This document shows, in pieces, positions 1-6,192 of a DNA stretch of 6,828 nucleotides. Under the pieces are notes generated by a model. The model was not told the origin of the DNA, did no database searches, and saw nothing but the letters and a program-made list of their open reading frames with translations. The translations under genes and the position numbers were made by a program. The DNA comes from Marinosulfonomonas sp. (GTDB taxonomy: Bacteria > Pseudomonadota > Alphaproteobacteria > Rhodobacterales > Rhodobacteraceae): NCBI GenBank assembly GCA_026989405.1, contig JALSJL010000016.1, positions 1 to 6,828 on the forward strand, in the 5' to 3' direction. How positions within the stretch are numbered: position 1 is the first letter of the stretch; every line of letters begins with the position of its first letter.

Positions 1-373
1 CCGACAGTTGCATCACCGCGAACAGCACAATCGGCCCCCCCAGAATCAGAAAAAGCCACGATGCCGGAATGCGCCCCACCAGTTGCGCGCTGGCCGAAAT
101 GAAGATCAGCAGGGTCGCAATCAGCCTTCGGAACTCCCATGTGACGCGCCATGCAGCCAGGATGCCGCCGCGAAAGGCCTGCCACAGGTTGCTGACCACG
201 GTTGGCAGTATCAATGCTGCAAGCGCAAGGTCCGGGGCAAGGAATGATCCAATGGCCGAGATCATGATCATCGGCATGCCAAATCCGACAGCACCCTTCA
301 CAAAGCCGGAAAACAGGGCTGCGCTGGCGCAAACCATCAGCATCATCGGCCCAAGTGTTTCAAAAATAGTCAT
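1..373 (-). CDS. TauE/SafE family sulfite exporter-type permease (N-terminal part, cut by the window edge)
   Basis: The reading frame opens with ATG at 373 and continues without a stop to base 1, giving 124 residues of an unfinished protein. The N-terminus is strongly hydrophobic. It carries GFVKGAVGFGMPMIMI at about residues 19-34, a glycine-rich first-helix motif typical of TauE/SafE (DUF81) permeases. Further hydrophobic segments lie near residues 38-53, 81-92 and 102-118, separated by a basic stretch (RGG...WRVTWEFRR), as expected of an inner-membrane protein. Family members are proposed to export sulfite, sulfoacetate or related organosulfur anions, but most are uncharacterised and the substrate cannot be inferred here. 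A GGA at 382-384, 8 nt before the ATG, could be the ribosome binding site. The gene is transcribed divergently from the acyl-CoA dehydrogenase gene. Family assignment is good; substrate is unknown. Confidence 0.85.
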   Translation of the reverse strand, partial: MTIFETLGPMMLMVCASAALFSGFVKGAVGFGMPMIMISAIGSFLAPDLALAALILPTVVSNLWQAFRGGILAAWRVTWEFRRLIATLLIFISASAQLVGRIPASWLFLILGGPIVLFAVMQLS

Positions 374-535
374 TAAACTGTTCCGCAATTCAACCTGTGC
401 ACCAGCCTATCAGGTTGGTCATTGGCCCGCAGTTCAAATTCGGATGGGTCACATTCATTCAAGACTGGCGCGACGATCGCATTTTTATTGCGCTGCACAT
501 GCAAAAATACTAGTCCCATCCCGAACCGAAAGCCC
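374..535. promoter_or_regulatory. Divergent intergenic region with two imperfect dyads
   Basis: These 162 bases separate two divergent start codons, so they should hold promoters in both directions. Two dyads are visible. The first, accagcct (401-408) and aggttggt (412-419), pairs over 8 bp with one G-T pair around a 3-nt loop; a second caacct at 391-396 can pair with the same right arm. The second lies 28-55 nt before the dehydrogenase ATG: attttt (481-486) with aaaaat (503-508), enclosing ttgc (488-491) and gcaa (501-504). No convincing -35/-10 pair stands out in either direction. Open frames crossing this region lack a credible ribosome binding site or recognisable protein. That it is regulatory is inferred from position and symmetry only. 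Confidence 0.4.
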
Positions 536-2206
536 ATGGACACACCAAGCATGAACACCGCATCTCTTCCCGACCTTCTTGACCTGACATCCGCGTCCCT
601 GCCGCCGGTGCGCGAAATTCTGGACAAGGCGACCGATCACCTTCGTGCGCGCGTGACATCAGACGGGCGGGTTTCCGGCGCGTTGATTGAAGAAAACCAG
701 TCAGCCGCCCACGCGCTTTCGTGGCTTGCGACCTATTCGCAGGCGTTGGAACAGATGCACGGCTGGGCCGAGCGCCTGCAGGCCAGCACGGGGCTGGGCG
801 AAATCGAACGGCTCATCCTGCAGATCGCGTTTGGCGAATACCTCGGGCAGATCCGCGGCGGCATGGCGATGAGCCAGACCGAGTTCGCGCGCCTGCACGA
901 TGTCTGGCTTTCGCCAGACGACCAGAATGCTCTGGCGACACCGGAAATCGAAACGCTGATCCGGTCGGGCAATACGCAGGCGGCGCGGACAAGACTGTCC
1001 GAGTTGATGCGGGACAATGCCGGGCACGCAACCTTCGGCAACACCGGGCTGGATGCAGAGCTGGAAATGATCCGCGAGCAGTTTCGCCGCTACGCAGATG
1101 AGCGGGTCATCCCGAACGCCCACGGCTGGCATCTGAAAGATGAGCTGATCCCGATGGAAATCATCGAAGAACTGGCCGAGATGGGCGTGTTCGGTCTGAC
1201 CATCCCTGAAGAGTTCGGCGGCTTTGGCCTGTCCAAGGCCTCGATGGTTGTCGTGTCGGAAGAACTTTCACGCGGTTATATTGGTGTCGGCTCGCTTGGC
1301 ACGCGCTCCGAGATTGCGGCCGAACTGATCCTGACCGGTGGCACCGATGCGCAGAAAGAACAATGGCTGCCAAAAATCGCAAGCGCGGAAATACTTCCGA
1401 CGGCAGTTTTCACCGAACCCAACACCGGCTCTGATCTTGGCAGCCTGCGCACCCGCGCCGTCAAGGACGATGAGGGCTACCGGATCACCGGCAACAAGAC
1501 CTGGATCACCCATGCAGCGCGCACCCATATGATGACGCTGCTGGCCCGCACCGATCCGAACTCGACGGACTACCGCGGCCTTTCCATGTTTCTGGCCGAA
1601 AAAATGCCCGGCACCGACGAGGACCCGTTTCCCACCCCCGGCATGACGGGCGGGGAAATCGAAGTGCTCGGCTATCGGGGCATGAAAGAATATGAGTTGG
1701 CGTTTGACGGCTTTGGCGTGAAGGGCGAGAACCTTCTGGGCGGCGCCGAGGGGCAGGGTTTCAAGCAGTTGATGAAAACCTTCGAAAGCGCCCGTATTCA
1801 GACCGCGGCCCGGGCCATCGGCGTGGCCCAGTCAGCGCTGGAAGTCGGGTTGCAATATGCCATCGATCGCAAGCAGTTCGGAAAATCGCTGATCGAATTC
1901 CCGCGCGTCTCGGGCAAACTTGCGATGATGGCCGTTGAAATCATGATTGCGCGTCAACTGACCTACCATTCGGCCTGGCAGAAAGATCATGACAAGCGGT
2001 GCGATCTGGAGGCCGGAATGGCGAAACTTCTGGGCGCGCGCGTGGCCTGGGCCGCGGCCGACAACGCGCTGCAAATCCACGGTGGCAATGGGTTCGCGCT
2101 GGAATATCAGATCAGCCGGATACTGTGTGATGCGCGCATTCTCAACATATTCGAAGGTGCGGCCGAAATTCAGGCGCAGGTGATTGCACGGCGGTTGTTG
2201 GCCTGA
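536..2206 (+). CDS. mcd: Acyl-CoA dehydrogenase, probable (2S)-methylsuccinyl-CoA dehydrogenase
   Basis: This is a 556-residue FAD-dependent acyl-CoA dehydrogenase, well above the ~380-400 residues usual for the family. The excess is a helical N-terminal extension of about 170 residues (PDLLDLTSASLPP...RVSGALIEENQ...LGQIRGGMAMSQ). The standard core starts near residue 172 (DAELEMIREQFRRYADE). FTEPNTGSDLG at 292-302 lies in the FAD/substrate-binding middle domain, followed by NKTWITHAA. The C-terminal domain has DRKQFGKSL, QIHGGNGFALEYQ and IFEGAAEIQ, with the presumed catalytic base E540. A long N-terminal extension and EGAAEIQ fit methylsuccinyl-CoA dehydrogenase, which oxidises (2S)-methylsuccinyl-CoA to mesaconyl-CoA in the ethylmalonyl-CoA pathway of acetate assimilation in Rhodobacteraceae. 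The frame is open upstream to ATG 422, but those extra residues look non-coding. ATG 551 is the main alternative start; neither has a strong Shine-Dalgarno. A related long-form acyl-CoA dehydrogenase of other specificity is possible. Confidence 0.82.
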   Translation: MDTPSMNTASLPDLLDLTSASLPPVREILDKATDHLRARVTSDGRVSGALIEENQSAAHALSWLATYSQALEQMHGWAERLQASTGLGEIERLILQIAFGEYLGQIRGGMAMSQTEFARLHDVWLSPDDQNALATPEIETLIRSGNTQAARTRLSELMRDNAGHATFGNTGLDAELEMIREQFRRYADERVIPNAHGWHLKDELIPMEIIEELAEMGVFGLTIPEEFGGFGLSKASMVVVSEELSRGYIGVGSLGTRSEIAAELILTGGTDAQKEQWLPKIASAEILPTAVFTEPNTGSDLGSLRTRAVKDDEGYRITGNKTWITHAARTHMMTLLARTDPNSTDYRGLSMFLAEKMPGTDEDPFPTPGMTGGEIEVLGYRGMKEYELAFDGFGVKGENLLGGAEGQGFKQLMKTFESARIQTAARAIGVAQSALEVGLQYAIDRKQFGKSLIEFPRVSGKLAMMAVEIMIARQLTYHSAWQKDHDKRCDLEAGMAKLLGARVAWAAADNALQIHGGNGFALEYQISRILCDARILNIFEGAAEIQAQVIARRLLA

Positions 2207-2261
2207 CATGCGTCGGCTCACCGACCTTGCACCTGCCACCTGGGCAGTCCACACTGAAAAA

Positions 2262-2663
2262 ATGTTCAGATTGCTTCTGGCCCTGCCACTGGCCCTGACG
2301 GCCTGCTCCGGAGATGAGACTATTTCTGCATTTGTTGACAAGGAGGCAACCTACCGCCTGACCGAAGTTGACGGAAAGCCATATCCGTCGCTGGCCACCG
2401 TATCGTTCCCGGATGAAGGCTCGATCAGCGGGCGCGCGCCCTGCAACAGTTTCTCTGGCCAGTTGGCAGCCCCCTACCCCTGGTTTGAACTTGGTCCAAT
2501 GCGCGTCACACGCAGCACCTGCCCCGAAATGGCGGCGGAAAGGTCTTTTTTCAAAGACCTCGCAAAGATGACCCTGATTGAAACCAATGGCGACGTTCTG
2601 ATCCTGCGTGACGACGGTGCGCGCGAAATGATCTTCGTCAAGACCGAGACCGACGAACAATAG
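2262..2663 (+). CDS. META-domain (HslJ-like) outer-membrane lipoprotein
   Basis: A 133-residue protein starts with a lipoprotein signal: MFRLLLALPLALTAC, with lipobox LTAC and the acylated cysteine at residue 15. Serine at +2 suggests transfer to the outer membrane. The mature part, about residues 29-128, is a META domain: ATYRLTEVDGKPYP, a core GRAPCNSFSG (57-66), then TRSTCPEM (83-90) and a C-terminal LILRDDGAREMIFV. In E. coli the related HslJ is a heat-inducible lipoprotein linked to novobiocin resistance; the biochemical role of the domain is unknown. Cysteines 61 and 87 sit in the two conserved core motifs and might form a disulfide. The chosen ATG puts the signal peptide at the N-terminus but lacks a clear ribosome binding site. 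ATG 2208, one base after the dehydrogenase stop, would add 18 residues and allow translational coupling. The last 26 bases overlap the 3' end of convergent recO. Confidence 0.8.
   Translation: MFRLLLALPLALTACSGDETISAFVDKEATYRLTEVDGKPYPSLATVSFPDEGSISGRAPCNSFSGQLAAPYPWFELGPMRVTRSTCPEMAAERSFFKDLAKMTLIETNGDVLILRDDGAREMIFVKTETDEQ
2541..2560. repeat. Perfect 8-bp inverted repeat inside the META lipoprotein gene
   Basis: aggtcttt (2541-2548) and aaagacct (2553-2560) are perfect reverse complements around a 4-base loop. The repeat lies in the codons for RSFFKDL of the META protein, about 100 bases before its stop. No T-run follows it on either strand, so it is not a standard intrinsic terminator. 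It may simply reflect the codons for Phe-Phe-Lys. Confidence 0.5.
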
Positions 2664-3369
2664 CATCCACCAGACGCTGACGCGCAGCCGGCAGCGGGCG
2701 GTCGGCAAACTGCGCCGCCAGCCGGTTTTTCAGAAAAAACCCGGTGGTGGCCAGACCCTCTGCGATACCTGCCAGTTCGCCCTGTCCGTGGCCAAGCAGT
2801 GCCGGCGGCAACGGCAGCAAACGGTCAGCCCATTCGCCGGCGGCTTCGGCATTGACAGCCCGGCCGCTGCGCGGTGACACATAAACCAGATCATCCGTTT
2901 CACCACTGATGGCGCAAGCCGTCAAATCCAGCCCAAATCCCAGATCATCCAGCAGGGCCAGTTCCCAACGCAGGTAGGCCAGCGGCCAGGCCTCGTTGGT
3001 TCCCAAAAGATCCAGCAGAGCGACAGAACGCTGATACAGGTCAGAGTGCCTTTCCCGCTCCGGCAAAGCGTAGTGCAACAACCCGGTGACCGCATTGAGA
3101 GCCGCAAGGGCCAGGCGGTCGTCCATGACCGCCCCGGCCCGGCTTTGCATCAGCTCGACGGTGAAGGTTCCGATGTGCTGTTCAAGCCGCGCGCGCCAGC
3201 GCACATCAAGCTGCGCGCCGGGTTGCAGCACCGGGGCGATCTTGCGGCTGGTGCCGCCGCGCACAACGCCCGCATGGCGTCCGTGACATGCGCAAAACAC
3301 TTCAATGATCGCCGAGTTTTCGCCGTGATGGCGAACTGTCAGCAATACACCCTGATCCCGCCACTCCAT
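2638..3369 (-). CDS. recO: DNA repair protein RecO
   Basis: The 243-residue product matches RecO in length and layout. Residues ~1-80 form the OB-fold domain that binds DNA (MEWRDQGVLLTVRHHGENSA, HAGVVRGG, QPGAQLDVRWRARLEQHIGTF). The rest is the helical domain (ALAALNAVTGLLHYALPERE, WPLAYLRWELALLDDLGFGLDL). RecO works with RecR (and RecF) to load RecA on SSB-coated single-stranded DNA and anneals complementary strands. In many RecO proteins the region after LGFGLDL carries a C4 zinc finger; here it reads LTACAISGE...YVSPRSGRAV with a single cysteine, so the zinc site is absent. It is the last gene of the minus-strand cluster, starting 63 nt after the DUF1491 stop. The leader contains AGGACAGG, 12-19 nt before the ATG, as a rather distant ribosome binding site. 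Its 3' end overlaps the convergent lipoprotein gene by 26 nt. Confidence 0.93.
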   Translation of the reverse strand: MEWRDQGVLLTVRHHGENSAIIEVFCACHGRHAGVVRGGTSRKIAPVLQPGAQLDVRWRARLEQHIGTFTVELMQSRAGAVMDDRLALAALNAVTGLLHYALPERERHSDLYQRSVALLDLLGTNEAWPLAYLRWELALLDDLGFGLDLTACAISGETDDLVYVSPRSGRAVNAEAAGEWADRLLPLPPALLGHGQGELAGIAEGLATTGFFLKNRLAAQFADRPLPAARQRLVDAIVRRSRS

Positions 3370-3432
3370 TCAGATATGTGCCTGTCCTGGCCAACCTTGC
3401 CGCCATGAAACAAATGCAGCTTCAACAGGCTA

Positions 3433-3762
3433 TCAGGCCAGTCCCGGTTCGTCGAGCAGGTGTCTGCCGTGGCGGTCCTCGACTTCAATCACCCAGAGGT
3501 CGGGGTCAAACGATTTCTGGCGTTCCAGTGCGGCATCCACGTCAGCCTCGTCACCGTCAGCCAGAACGATCCACGCCCTTTCGCCGGTCATCAGATCAAA
3601 TGACCGCTGATAGGCCCTGGCCTTGCCGTCCAACGTGTTCAGCTTGACCAGGACGGCGCCCGCAGTCGGATCACCCTTTGCGGTCACGAATACAGGTATG
3701 TCGGCAAGCTGCAGGCGGCGCAGGTAGGCCGAAACCCAGATATCCGCAGTCAGGCGGCTCAT
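3433..3762 (-). CDS. DUF1491 family protein of unknown function
   Basis: The 109-residue protein resembles the DUF1491 family, a small alphaproteobacterial family without known function. Recognisable parts are the N-terminus RLTADIWVSAYLRRLQLADIP, the central FVTAKGDPTAGAVLVKLN, and RAYQRSFDLMTGERAW. It ends with a region rich in acidic residues (DGDEADVDAALERQ) and DLWVIEVEDRHGRHLL. No signal peptide or membrane segment is visible, so it should be cytoplasmic. The start ATG overlaps the era stop in an ATGA, and a GGGAA lies 4-8 nt upstream inside era, so translation is probably coupled to era. Its place between era and recO suggests constitutive co-expression with ribosome-maturation and repair genes, but position alone does not give a function. 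Family recognition rests on sequence feel for the N-terminal motif, not on a search. Confidence 0.82.
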   Translation of the reverse strand: MSRLTADIWVSAYLRRLQLADIPVFVTAKGDPTAGAVLVKLNTLDGKARAYQRSFDLMTGERAWIVLADGDEADVDAALERQKSFDPDLWVIEVEDRHGRHLLDEPGLA

Positions 3763-4670
3763 GCGTTCCCGTCAGAAAAGTCCAGACCCATTTCCGAGTA
3801 TCTTTCGCGTTCGTTCAGCCAGTTCGGGCGCACTTTTACCTGCAGAAACAGGTGAACCTTTCGGTCCAGAAACTCGGAAATCTCGGCCCGGGCAAGCTGG
3901 CTGATCGCCTTGATCGTTTCGCCCTTCTTGCCAAGGATGATCCCCTTGTGGCCATCGCGTGCAACATAAATGACCTGGTCAATCCTGACCGATCCGTCCT
4001 TGCGGTCTTCCCAGCCTTCCGTTTCGACCGTCAATTGATAGGGCAGCTCCTGATGCAGTCTCAGCGTCAACTTCTCGCGCGTCATTTCGGCGGCGATCAT
4101 GCGCAGCGGCAGGTCGGCGATCTGGTCTTCGGGGTAGAGCCACGGGCCTTTGGGCAGGGCACCCGCCAGCCAGCGCTTCAGGTCATCGACCCCGTGGCCC
4201 TTTTCGGCCGAGATCAGAAAGGTCTCCTTGAAATCGAACATGTCGTTCAGGTCTTTCGTCAGCTTCAGCAATACCGGCGCCTCGACCCGATCAATCTTGT
4301 TGATGGCAAGGGCAACGCTGGCATGCTCGGCCCGGCCCTCCAGGCCCTCGACAATCGCTTTCACGCCTTCGGTAATGCCGCGATGCGCCTCGACCATCAG
4401 AACGACCAGATCAGCGTCCGCCGCGCCTGTCCAGGCGGCGGCAACCATTGCACGGTCCAGCCGCCGCCGCGGGCGGAAAAGCCCCGGCGTATCGACGAAA
4501 ACAATCTGGGTCTGGCCCTCGATTGCAACACCCCGGATACGGGCGCGGGTTGTCTGAACCTTGTGCGTGACAATGGAAACCTTGGCACCGACCATGCGAT
4601 TGAGCAGTGTCGATTTTCCGGCATTCGGCTCGCCAATCAAGGCGACAAAGCCGGCGCGCGTTTCGCTCAT
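3759..4670 (-). CDS. era: GTPase Era, 30S ribosomal subunit assembly factor
   Basis: The 303-residue product has the full Era layout. G1 is GEPNAGKST (13-21), the switch I/G2 region VQTTRARIRG (38-48), G3 DTPG (61-64), G4 NKID (125-128) and G5 ISAEKG (154-159). The C-terminal half is the KH domain, with the RNA-binding loop GKKGETIK at about 247-254, followed by VHLFLQVKVRPNW. Era binds the 3' end of 16S rRNA through the KH domain and acts as a checkpoint in 30S assembly; it associates with the inner membrane in other bacteria. The ATG overlaps the rnc stop (ATGA), with GGAG at 4679-4682, 8 nt upstream, as ribosome binding site. The rnc-era pair is a classical conserved operon, which links rRNA processing to subunit assembly. 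No residue that matters appears altered. Confidence 0.97.
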   Translation of the reverse strand: MSETRAGFVALIGEPNAGKSTLLNRMVGAKVSIVTHKVQTTRARIRGVAIEGQTQIVFVDTPGLFRPRRRLDRAMVAAAWTGAADADLVVLMVEAHRGITEGVKAIVEGLEGRAEHASVALAINKIDRVEAPVLLKLTKDLNDMFDFKETFLISAEKGHGVDDLKRWLAGALPKGPWLYPEDQIADLPLRMIAAEMTREKLTLRLHQELPYQLTVETEGWEDRKDGSVRIDQVIYVARDGHKGIILGKKGETIKAISQLARAEISEFLDRKVHLFLQVKVRPNWLNERERYSEMGLDFSDGNA

Positions 4671-5353
4671 TCCTTGTTCTCCAATTTGTCCAGAAGCGCT
4701 TTGGCAGCGACCTGTTCCGCCTGCCTTTTGGTGGACGCTTTCGCTGTTGCCGTTTCACCGCTCTGCAGGCGCGCTTCTATCGTGAAAACCGGCGCGTGGT
4801 CCGGCCCTTCCCGGGCCAGCTCCTGGTAGGCTGGCGGAGTCTGGCCCCGGGCCTGCGCCCATTCCTGCAAGGCCGTCTTGGCATCGCGCGCATCATCGTC
4901 AACGCTTTCGATCAACGGGCGCCACAACCCCAGCACAAGGGTGCGTGCAGTTTCAAAGCCTGCGTCCAGATAGACCGCCGCGATCACCGCTTCCATCGCG
5001 TCAGCCAGAAGCGCCTGCTTGCGCCGCCCACCCGAAACCATTTCCGAACGGCCCAGTTTCAGCACCGAACCAATGTCGATCCGGCGCGCGACATCGGCGC
5101 AGGTTTCCTTGCGAACCAGGGCATTGAAACGGGGGGCCATCCGGCCTTCCGGGGCCTCATCGCCCGCGCCATGCAGGGCCTCTGCAATGACCAGCCCAAG
5201 AACCCGGTCACCCAGAAATTCAAGGCGTTGATTGTCAGGGCGGTTCGGCGTGGAAATGGACGGGTGCGTCAGGGCGCGGAGCAAGAGGGCCGGATCAGAA
5301 AACTCATGACCCAACCGGGTTTCGAATGATTTCAGATCTGCCCCGAGCTTCAA
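4667..5353 (-). CDS. rnc: Ribonuclease III
   Basis: RNase III cleaves double-stranded RNA, including the 16S/23S rRNA precursors and antisense duplexes. The catalytic domain shows the signature NQRLEFLGDRVL (41-52), with metal ligands E45 and D49 and the second pair D118 and E121 in DAMEAVIAAVYLD. The position equal to E. coli E38 is Q42. The dsRNA-binding domain spans about 157-226 and ends in the KASTKRQAEQVAAKALL helix. I chose the TTG at 5351-5353, giving 228 residues beginning MKLGADLKSF. It overlaps the lepB stop as TTGA and has AAGG 7 nt upstream. An in-frame ATG at 5386 would add 11 residues (MAPGPVFQGNQ) inside lepB, but it has no ribosome binding site at useful spacing. The gene is coupled to era downstream through an ATGA overlap. 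Confidence 0.95.
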   Translation of the reverse strand: MKLGADLKSFETRLGHEFSDPALLLRALTHPSISTPNRPDNQRLEFLGDRVLGLVIAEALHGAGDEAPEGRMAPRFNALVRKETCADVARRIDIGSVLKLGRSEMVSGGRRKQALLADAMEAVIAAVYLDAGFETARTLVLGLWRPLIESVDDDARDAKTALQEWAQARGQTPPAYQELAREGPDHAPVFTIEARLQSGETATAKASTKRQAEQVAAKALLDKLENKE

Positions 5354-6135
5354 TTGATTGCCTTGAAAAACCGGTCCGGGCGCCATGTCCAGAAGTAGAA
5401 CATCGACCGTCCCGCCGATGAAAAGATGACCCGATCCACCCGTCCGATCAGGTTTTCGAACGGCACGAATCCAACACCCCCGGCGGTTTGTGGCACCCGG
5501 CTGTCGGTTGAATTGTCGCGGTTGTCGCCCATAAAGAAAAAGTGCCCTTCGGGAACGGTGTATACCTTGGTGTTGTCCAGTGGGCTTTCACCAATATCAA
5601 GAATGCTGTGCCTGACACCATTGGGCAGGGTTTCCAGATAGCGGTCTTTTTCGCAAATTCCACCCAGGCCGACGCCGCGGTTCTTGCAGCGCGGGAAACC
5701 ACCGATCGGCCCCTGTTTCTCAAACTCTTCCTCAAAGACACCGGCCGGCTCTTGCCTGGCCTCGACCCCGTTGATGAAAACAACGCCGTCGCGAACCTGG
5801 ATCTTGTCACCCGGCTTGCCCATGACGCGCTTTACATAGTCGCTTCCAGCGACCGGATGGCGAAACACCACCACGTCCCCCAGTTCAGGTTCACCAGCAA
5901 GAATGCGCCCTGAAATCGGGCAGATCGAAAACGGGCAGGATACGGCCGAATAGCCATAGGCCATCTTGTTCACGAACAGGAAGTCGCCAATCAGCAACGT
6001 GTCTTTCATCGAACTGGAGGGGATCCAGAACGGCTGAAAAAACAGGGTGCGAAACACACCAGCGATCACGAGAGCCCAGAAAACCGTCTTGACGGTTTCC
6101 ATCAAGCCGCCCTGAGTTTCCGCTTTGCTGGCCAT
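5350..6135 (-). CDS. lepB: Signal peptidase I
   Basis: The 261-residue membrane protease removes signal peptides from exported proteins on the periplasmic side of the inner membrane. One N-terminal membrane helix (about 15-33, VKTVFWALVIAGVFRTLFF) is followed by the catalytic IPSSSMKDTL with nucleophile S42. The general-base lysine is K102 in YVKRVMGKPGD, and the conserved GDNRDNSTDSR lies at 203-213. E. coli LepB has two membrane helices and more residues; a single helix is usual in alphaproteobacteria. Four cysteines lie in the periplasmic part: C67 and C72 in CPFSIC, and C150 and C161 around KNRGVGLGGI; they may form disulfides. The start ATG has AGGGA 7 nt upstream. The gene begins 57 nt after the acpS stop, and its own stop overlaps the rnc start. 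Alternative functions are very unlikely. Confidence 0.96.
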   Translation of the reverse strand: MASKAETQGGLMETVKTVFWALVIAGVFRTLFFQPFWIPSSSMKDTLLIGDFLFVNKMAYGYSAVSCPFSICPISGRILAGEPELGDVVVFRHPVAGSDYVKRVMGKPGDKIQVRDGVVFINGVEARQEPAGVFEEEFEKQGPIGGFPRCKNRGVGLGGICEKDRYLETLPNGVRHSILDIGESPLDNTKVYTVPEGHFFFMGDNRDNSTDSRVPQTAGGVGFVPFENLIGRVDRVIFSSAGRSMFYFWTWRPDRFFKAIN

Positions 6136-6192
6136 CTGTGCATCCCTGTTTTGAATTCTGCCCCGGCTACATGGTCGGACGCGGTGGAGGAG

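Noticed and set aside
422..535. 38-residue upstream extension of the acyl-CoA dehydrogenase frame from ATG 422
   Set aside because: The frame is open, but the residues look like translated intergenic sequence, and the ATG at 536 begins much nearer to the recognisable N-terminal extension of this enzyme type.
69..554. 161-residue plus-strand open frame over the left end
   Set aside because: It is antisense to a well-supported TauE/SafE permease and its translation resembles no protein.
2722..2742. ccggttttt...aaaaacccgg inverted repeat in recO, considered as a terminator
   Set aside because: The stem has a bulge, lies inside the TGFFLKNRL codons of recO and has no T-run at the proper side; it is explained by the Phe-Phe-Leu-Lys codons.
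3380..3430. gcctgt/acaggc arms flanking the DUF1491-recO spacer
   Set aside because: Only 6 bp of pairing across a 39-base loop, which is expected by chance.
3678..4829. 383-residue plus-strand open frame antisense to era
   Set aside because: Long antisense frames are common in GC-rich genes. Era on the minus strand has every G motif intact, and this frame runs across gene boundaries without motifs of its own.
4607..5329. 240-residue plus-strand open frame antisense to rnc
   Set aside because: It is the shadow of an intact RNase III gene, with an arginine-rich, low-meaning translation.
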